This document shows, piece by piece, positions 58,957 through 64,000 of a DNA stretch of 64,000 nt. The stretch's first letter is position 1. Each line of letters starts with the position of its first letter. The stretch is from Rosenbergiella nectarea. GTDB taxonomy: Bacteria; Pseudomonadota; Gammaproteobacteria; Enterobacterales; Enterobacteriaceae. The stretch is taken from contig NZ_FOGC01000005.1 in the NCBI RefSeq assembly GCF_900111105.1, forward strand, positions 96,557 to 160,556. The letters are read 5' to 3'. The notes beneath the pieces were generated by a model that did not search any database, had not been told where the DNA came from, and worked only from the letters and a program-made list of their open reading frames with translations. The position numbers and the translations under genes are program-made.

Positions 58957-59291
58957 GTATTAAGCAAGCGTTTGCTGAGTCGATAGAAGCGAAGGACTGT
59001 GCACTTTTTATCATCACTGATGAATCGTAAAATTAACGATAAATATTTAAAATGCTTATCATTAAATTTTAGGAAAAAAGCCCTTGCCATTAATAAAGTT
59101 ATATGTGATAACAATTATTAGGATAAACGAGAACAGCCCGATGTTGTAAAGTTTTTGGTAAACCAGTTACGAGTCAGTTAAGGTTATTTGGTCTTGTCTG
59201 TTGCCATTTAAGAACACCACTTCATACACTATTTCTCGATTTTCTGTGTTAACTGCCTCTGGGCAACTATTATTTTAAAGGAATTGGTAAA
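58957..59291 (+). promoter_or_regulatory. cspC upstream region with long 5' leader
   Basis: 335 bp without a gene; I see no yobF, which precedes cspC in E. coli. A plausible promoter at 59084-59112 has -35 TTGCCA, a 17-nt spacer and an extended -10 TGT-GATAAC. It would give a leader of about 170 nt, long like those of other csp mRNAs. AAAGGAATTGG precedes the cspC start. Confidence 0.5.
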
Positions 59292-59501
59292 ATGGCAAAG
59301 ATTAAAGGTCAGGTTAAGTGGTTTAACGAATCTAAAGGTTTTGGTTTCATCACTCCTGCAGACGGTAGCAAAGACGTATTCGTACACTTCTCTGCAATCC
59401 AAGGTAATGGTTTCAAAACTCTGGCTGAAGGCCAAAACGTTGAGTTTGAAATTCAAGATGGACAAAAAGGTCCAGCAGCAGTAAACGTCACTGCTATCTA
59501 A
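59292..59501 (+). CDS. cspC: Cold-shock-family RNA chaperone CspC
   Basis: 69 residues, one OB-fold cold-shock domain with RNP1 KGFGFI and RNP2 VFVHF. As I recall the E. coli sequence, this protein is identical to CspC ([11 protein letters not shown] start, NVTAI end), and it differs from CspE at many places. CspC binds and remodels single-stranded RNA and is expressed at 37 degrees in E. coli. Own terminator follows. Confidence 0.98.
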
Positions 59502-59527
59502 TTCTCGGTTTACCGAAGCAATCATTA

Positions 59528-59551
59528 ATCCCCGCACTTGCGGGGATTTTT
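59528..59551 (+). terminator. Rho-independent terminator after cspC
   Basis: AATCCCCGC-ACTT-GCGGGGATT stem-loop followed by TTT and a T-rich tract. Confidence 0.92.
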
Positions 59552-59611
59552 CTTTGGTTTATTGCTTGAAACCGGTAAACTGCGCGGCTCAGATTACGCT
59601 TGGAGCCAATT

Positions 59612-60418
59612 TTGTATATTTGTCCATTATGCCACTCCCCCTTAACCGCAGAGTTACAGGGTTATGTTTGTGAGAATAGTCATCGGTTTGACCGGGCAAA
59701 AGAGGGATATGTCAACTTATTGCCAGTCCAACATAAAGGATCCAAAGATCCAGGCGATAGCCCCGAAATGATACAAGCGCGCCGGCAATTTCTAGATGAA
59801 GGGCACTATCAACCATTGCGTGACCATGTTGCTGATGTGTTGGATGAATACTTACCTGTCTCCTCGCCACCCACCATCGTTGACCTCGGCTGTGGTGAAG
59901 GTTATTACACTTCTGCATGGATGAAGAGTGATCGCGAGGTGTATGGTGTTGATGTCTCGAAATTTGCGATAAAATCAGCCGCTAAGCGTTACCCACAGAT
60001 TCAGTTTAGTGTAGCCTCCGGCTACCGGCTCCCGTTTGCTTCTGCATCGCTGTCTGCGATCATCCGGATTTATGCGCCGAGCAAAGGTGATGAACTAAGA
60101 AGGGCCTTATGTCCTGGCGGTATTTTAGTTACGGTTACCCCTGCAGCACGCCATCTATACCAATTTAAATCATTAATCTACCAAGACGTACAACTGCACG
60201 AAGAGAAAGAAGAGGCCCTTGAAGGGTTTGAATATTTACTCGAGAAAAGGTTGCACTACCCTTTAACGCTTTCGGCTTCCAGCGCAACACAATTACTGCA
60301 GATGACCCCTTTTGCTTGGCGAACTCGCGAGGAGGTTTGGCAAACACTGGCTCAATGCGAGAGTTTTTCGTGTGAAACAGATTTTAAAATTACGGTGTGG
60401 CGGAGAACTGATGAGTAA
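59612..60418 (+). CDS. rlmA: 23S rRNA (guanine-745-N1)-methyltransferase RlmA
   Basis: 268 residues from a TTG start at 59612. GGAG lies six bases before it, and the N-terminus MYICPLCHSPL then matches E. coli MSFSCPLCHQPL; a TTG four codons upstream overlaps the ribosome site. The zinc finger uses CPLC and CENSH; the SAM motif is VDLGCGEGYYT and IIRIYAP is conserved. Modifies G745 of 23S rRNA in the helix 35 loop. Confidence 0.93.
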   Translation: MYICPLCHSPLTAELQGYVCENSHRFDRAKEGYVNLLPVQHKGSKDPGDSPEMIQARRQFLDEGHYQPLRDHVADVLDEYLPVSSPPTIVDLGCGEGYYTSAWMKSDREVYGVDVSKFAIKSAAKRYPQIQFSVASGYRLPFASASLSAIIRIYAPSKGDELRRALCPGGILVTVTPAARHLYQFKSLIYQDVQLHEEKEEALEGFEYLLEKRLHYPLTLSASSATQLLQMTPFAWRTREEVWQTLAQCESFSCETDFKITVWRRTDE

Positions 60419-60644
60419 TGAAATTCGTTAATATGTAAATGTAAGCAAACATTTTGACGAATAGATTGCACCTGATAAAGTACAGTTTATTACTACAACT
60501 AGGAGTATAGGGTTAATCCCACATTATGGATCGTCACCGAGGTCTTTTTCTATTTCCCACACCGCAGTCATCACTCTGCATTCACATTTTATCTTATCAA
60601 GAGCCTAATACTCTTCTGGTTACGACAAGCGAGAGGAACGCCTA

Positions 60645-62213
60645 ATGGAATTTTTGCTGGATCCATCGATACTGGTTGGTTTGCTAGCCTTAATCGTATT
60701 AGAGATTGTCTTAGGCATTGATAACTTAGTCTTTGTGGCAATTTTATCGGACAAGTTGCCGCCTGCACAGCGTGACAAGGCGCGTATCATCGGGCTGAGC
60801 TTAGCCTTGATCATGCGCTTACTGCTGCTCTCAGTGATGTCTTGGTTAGTTACATTAACTAAACCACTCTTCCACATCGCGCAATTTGCGTTCTCTGCGC
60901 GGGATTTAATCATGCTAGTGGGAGGGATATTCTTACTCTTTAAAGCCACCACAGAACTGCATGAACGGTTAGAAAGTTCCGGTGAAGTAGAGCAAGAAAG
61001 CAAAGGTTATGCAGGGTTCTGGACGGTAGTTATCCAAATAGTGATCCTTGATGCGGTCTTCTCCTTAGATGCCGTGGTGACAGCGGTGGGGATGGTGAGT
61101 CATCTATGGGTAATGATGACAGCGGTCATTATTGCGATGATCTTGATGTTAATCGCCTCAAAACCCCTGACACGATTCGTTAATGCCCATCCAACAGTGG
61201 TGGTACTCTGCCTTAGCTTTTTATTGATGATTGGCTTAAGCTTAGTGGCAGAAGGATTTGGTTTCCATATTCCTAAAGGCTATCTGTACGCAGCCATTGG
61301 CTTCTCGATTATTATCGAATTTTTCAATCAAGTTGCACGCCGCAATTTTCTTAAATCCGAAGCAAGGCGTCCTATGCGTGAGCGGACTGCGGATGCCATT
61401 TTACGATTAATGGGAAGCCGCTATCGTACGGCTAGCCAGGAAGTGGCAGGACAAGCGACGGAAGAGAATGCGCATGCCTCACGTACGTTTAAAGATGAAG
61501 AGCGCTTTATGATCAATGGGGTGCTTACCCTGGCATCCCGTTCTATTCGTAGTCTCATGACACCGCGTAATCAGATTTCATGGGTGGATGCCGAGGCTTC
61601 GGTCGATGATATTCGCGTACAGTTATTAGACACGCCCCATAGTCTTTTCCCTGTGGCGCGCGGTGAGCTAGATGAAATTGTCGGTGTCGTTCGAGCGAAA
61701 GAGCTATTGATTGCGCTTGACCATGAGCTCGATGTTGCGACCTTCGCCTCACGCACGCCAGCGATGATCGTTCCAGAAACGTTGGACCCAATCAACCTGT
61801 TAGCGGTGCTACGTCGCGCTAAAGGCAGTATCGTGATGGTGACCAATGAATTCGGAGTCGTTCAAGGCTTGATCACGCCACTCGACGTTCTCGAAGCCAT
61901 TGCAGGAGAGTTTCCGGACGAAGATGAAACCCCAGACATCGTTGCCGAAGGTAATGATTGGTTGGTGAAGGGCGGTACCGACCTCCACTCCTTAGAACAA
62001 CATCTCAACGTTTATGATCTCGTTGACGCGTCGCATTCACATGCCTCGCTTGCCGGATTATTAATTGGCCAAGCTGGGCAATTACCGGTAGAGGGTGAGG
62101 TGATCAGCATCGGTGAGCTGGACTTCACGATATTGAAGGTAAAAGACTACCGCGTTGAGCTAGTGAGAGTCAGCAAGCGGGACTCTGAGACTGAGAGCGA
62201 AGAGACTTTCTAA
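60645..62213 (+). CDS. yoaE: TerC-family membrane protein with CBS/CorC domains (YoaE)
   Basis: 522 residues (E. coli YoaE 518). N-terminal TerC domain with seven membrane segments (~1-225), including [16 protein letters not shown] and [20 protein letters not shown] with the conserved paired Asp residues. Then a CBS pair (~295-420; [42 protein letters not shown]) and a C-terminal CorC/HlyC domain (~435-510). TerC relatives move metal ions, often Mn; transport here is inferred. E. coli has mntP as neighbour; it is not present. Confidence 0.94.
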   Translation: MEFLLDPSILVGLLALIVLEIVLGIDNLVFVAILSDKLPPAQRDKARIIGLSLALIMRLLLLSVMSWLVTLTKPLFHIAQFAFSARDLIMLVGGIFLLFKATTELHERLESSGEVEQESKGYAGFWTVVIQIVILDAVFSLDAVVTAVGMVSHLWVMMTAVIIAMILMLIASKPLTRFVNAHPTVVVLCLSFLLMIGLSLVAEGFGFHIPKGYLYAAIGFSIIIEFFNQVARRNFLKSEARRPMRERTADAILRLMGSRYRTASQEVAGQATEENAHASRTFKDEERFMINGVLTLASRSIRSLMTPRNQISWVDAEASVDDIRVQLLDTPHSLFPVARGELDEIVGVVRAKELLIALDHELDVATFASRTPAMIVPETLDPINLLAVLRRAKGSIVMVTNEFGVVQGLITPLDVLEAIAGEFPDEDETPDIVAEGNDWLVKGGTDLHSLEQHLNVYDLVDASHSHASLAGLLIGQAGQLPVEGEVISIGELDFTILKVKDYRVELVRVSKRDSETESEETF

Positions 62214-62226
62214 AAGGGTGATGACA

Positions 62227-62255
62227 AAGAGGCCGATGGGTTCGGCCTCTTATTT
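62227..62255. terminator. Bidirectional terminator between yoaE and sdaA
   Basis: Stem AAGAGGCCGA / TCGGCCTCTT with a 5-nt loop; TTATTTCT follows on the plus side and TTTGTCAT on the minus side. Confidence 0.8.
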
Positions 62256-63620
62256 CTAGTCACATTGTACTTTTATCGCTAATCCACCCCGAGAGGTTTC
62301 TCGGTATTTAGCATTCATATCTTTGCCTGTTTCATACATCGTCTCAATCACTTTATCCAGCGAGACCCGAGCCTGGCTGGTACGACGCAGCGCCATCCTG
62401 GCGGCATTAATCGCTTTAACCGCCGCAATGGCATTGCGCTCGATACAGGGTACCTGAACTTGCCCTGCGACCGGGTCACAGGTTAAGCCCAAATTATGTT
62501 CCATACCAATTTCAGCGGCCACACAGACCTGCTCTGGGCTTGCGCCTAATAGTTCGGCTAGTCCTGCCGCCGCCATTGAACAAGCCACGCCAACTTCACC
62601 CTGACAACCGACCTCCGCACCGGAAATCGAGGCATTCATTTTATAGAGGATCCCGATGGCACCAGAAGCTAAGAAGTAATGCCGGGCAATATCTGGCGTC
62701 ACAGGCTCAACAAATTGATCGTAATAAGCCAGCACAGCTGGGACGATACCACACGCGCCATTAGTGGGCGCAGTCACCACGCGTCCACCCGCTGCATTCT
62801 CTTCATTGACGGCCAAGGCGAACATATTGACCCAGTCAATGACATTCATCGGGTCGTTATTATGGCGATGGTTAGCAACCAATAGGCGACGAAGTGGCGC
62901 GGCTCTGCGCGGCACTCTTAATGGTCCGGGTAATACGCCTTCCGTATTCAAGCCTCGATCTATACAGGCTTGCATCGCGCCCCAGATAGACGAAAAATAG
63001 TCGCTAATTTCTTGATGCGTATGTAACGCTAACTCGTTTTTCATGACTAAACCGGATAAAGAAAGGCCGGTTTGATGACAAGCATCTAACATCTCTAAGG
63101 CGGAATGGAAAGGATAGGGGACAGTGACCGTGTTCAATACTGGCTGGCCAAACTGTGACTCTTCCACGATAAAGCCACCTCCGATTGAATAGAAGGTCTG
63201 AGAAACCAACGCCTTATCTTCTTGCCAAGCCGTGAAAGTTAGGCCATTTTCATGTAACGAGAGCGCTGTTGAATGAAATAACAGATCTGTCTGTTCATCG
63301 AACACTATCTCATGCTCACCGAGTGCCAAAAGTAACCGTCGGCGAGCGCGCGCATCGGCGAGAAAGGTCGGAATAGTGTCGATATTGACCGTGTCCGGCG
63401 ATTCGCCCGCTAATCCCATAATAATCGCGATATCGGTATGGTGACCTCGTCCCGTTAAAGAGAGAGAACCGTAAATATCAACGGTCACCCGTGTTATATC
63501 GGTTAATAGCTGTTGGGCACTTAACATGTCGACAAAAAGCTTTCCGGCTTTCATTGGACCGACTGTATGAGAGCTAGACGGGCCAATACCGATTTTAAAC
63601 ATATCAAAAACACTAATCAC
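62256..63620 (-). CDS. sdaA: L-serine dehydratase SdaA
   Basis: 454 residues, same as E. coli. Iron-sulfur L-serine deaminase giving pyruvate and ammonia. The N-terminal beta domain begins [26 protein letters not shown] (the active-site SSSHT loop). The [4Fe-4S] cysteines lie in [13 protein letters not shown] and [19 protein letters not shown]. All are intact. nudL lies upstream on the same strand, as in E. coli. Confidence 0.97.
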   Translation of the reverse strand: MISVFDMFKIGIGPSSSHTVGPMKAGKLFVDMLSAQQLLTDITRVTVDIYGSLSLTGRGHHTDIAIIMGLAGESPDTVNIDTIPTFLADARARRRLLLALGEHEIVFDEQTDLLFHSTALSLHENGLTFTAWQEDKALVSQTFYSIGGGFIVEESQFGQPVLNTVTVPYPFHSALEMLDACHQTGLSLSGLVMKNELALHTHQEISDYFSSIWGAMQACIDRGLNTEGVLPGPLRVPRRAAPLRRLLVANHRHNNDPMNVIDWVNMFALAVNEENAAGGRVVTAPTNGACGIVPAVLAYYDQFVEPVTPDIARHYFLASGAIGILYKMNASISGAEVGCQGEVGVACSMAAAGLAELLGASPEQVCVAAEIGMEHNLGLTCDPVAGQVQVPCIERNAIAAVKAINAARMALRRTSQARVSLDKVIETMYETGKDMNAKYRETSRGGLAIKVQCD

Positions 63621-63780
63621 GTGGCGTTACCTTGCGTCGACGAAAGCTAAATACCCTGCAATCAGGGCTAAACAGCAATAATTATACCATTGCCAGAGTA
63701 AAAAGAGAGTGAAACGCCTCGCACTCGCAAAAATATCATTAATATTTATCTTTTTTTAGGCGAAGCAGTAAAGGGGCAAG

Positions 63781-64000
63781 CTAAGAAGGAAGATGAAGAA
63801 GAATCGTTGCCGTCATTCCCCAGATTAGGTGTGACCCGTAAGGAAGAAAATGCACCTGCCGTTGTGCGTGGGGCTGACCGACCGGCAAGGAGGCATAGTT
63901 ATTTGTTTCAACGAGGTACTCAAGGGGGACTTCAAAGACTTCGGCCACTTCATCGCTATTAGGATTGAGGGGAAAACCTGGCTGTACTAGGGCGAGGAAA
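63781..64000 (-). CDS. nudL: CoA pyrophosphatase NudL (3' end only)
   Basis: The last 73 codons before a TAG at 63783-63781; the rest is beyond the right edge. The reading contains NSDEVAEVFEVPLEYLVE and HLIWGMTATILLHL, matching the C-terminal part of NudL (EDEVSAVFEMPLAQAL and VWGMTAGIIREL in E. coli). The Nudix box is not in the window. The slot upstream of sdaA is the E. coli one. Confidence 0.85.
   Translation of the reverse strand, partial: FLALVQPGFPLNPNSDEVAEVFEVPLEYLVETNNYASLPVGQPHAQRQVHFLPYGSHLIWGMTATILLHLPS

Noticed and set aside
60419-60644. Manganese (yybP-ykoY) riboswitch upstream of yoaE
   Set aside because: TerC genes can carry one, but I could not identify the conserved internal-loop sequences in this leader.

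Overview
The window is a 64 kb piece of an enterobacterial (Enterobacterales) chromosome. Gene order follows the Escherichia coli otsA-flhDC-che-flhBA-argS-aspS-ruv-znu-zwf-purT-ptrB-prc-cspC-sdaA segment, and almost every gene has a recognisable E. coli counterpart. CspC appears identical to the E. coli protein as I remember it. Several E. coli genes are missing from their usual slots (hexR, edd, eda, kdgR, yebQ, yecN, tap, copCD, pphA, mntP, mgrB). This suggests a more compact relative, perhaps in the Erwiniaceae, but the genus is inference only.

Layout. 1-1,503: start of umuC, umuD with a LexA box, a tRNA-Ser(GGA) with its promoter and terminator, and msrA. 1,651-3,928: the trehalose operon otsBA behind a sigma-S-like -10. 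3,929-4,506: a long AT-rich leader for the flagellar master operon. 4,507-18,406: one flagellar/chemotaxis block, flhDC, motAB-cheAW, one chemoreceptor, cheRBYZ and flhBAE. Two clear sigma-28 (FliA) promoters lie inside the 3' end of flhC and upstream of the receptor. 18,407-21,754: an inserted region between flhE and argS with a TnpB (IS200/IS605-type) remnant, a GT8 LPS glycosyltransferase and an O-antigen-ligase-like membrane protein.

21,755-33,530: translation, tRNA modification and recombination genes (argS, yecM, a PatB-type C-S lyase, cutC, cmoAB, aspS-nudB-yebC-ruvC, and ruvAB behind a LexA box that doubles as the ruvC terminator). 33,660-39,439: an unknown lipoprotein, znuBC/znuA around a Zur box, mepM and lpxM. 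39,469-46,328: pykA, zwf, purT with a near-consensus PurR box, ptrB and holE. 46,461-57,165: yebY, a YagU-like protein, an unknown exported protein, rsmF, the letAB lipid-transport pair, msrC, proQ and prc. 57,382-64,000: htpX, yobH, yebO, cspC, rlmA, yoaE, sdaA and the 3' end of nudL.

The block from flhD to flhE carries the motility cascade: FlhD4C2 activates class II genes, and FliA transcribes motAB-cheAW and the receptor operon. LexA (umuDC, ruvAB), Zur (znu) and PurR (purT) operators are visible and match the genes they flank. The rest is ordinary housekeeping backbone. The least explained parts are the flhE-argS insertion, two genes of unknown function (33,660 and 47,596), and a G9 tract in flhA that could make motility slip-variable.
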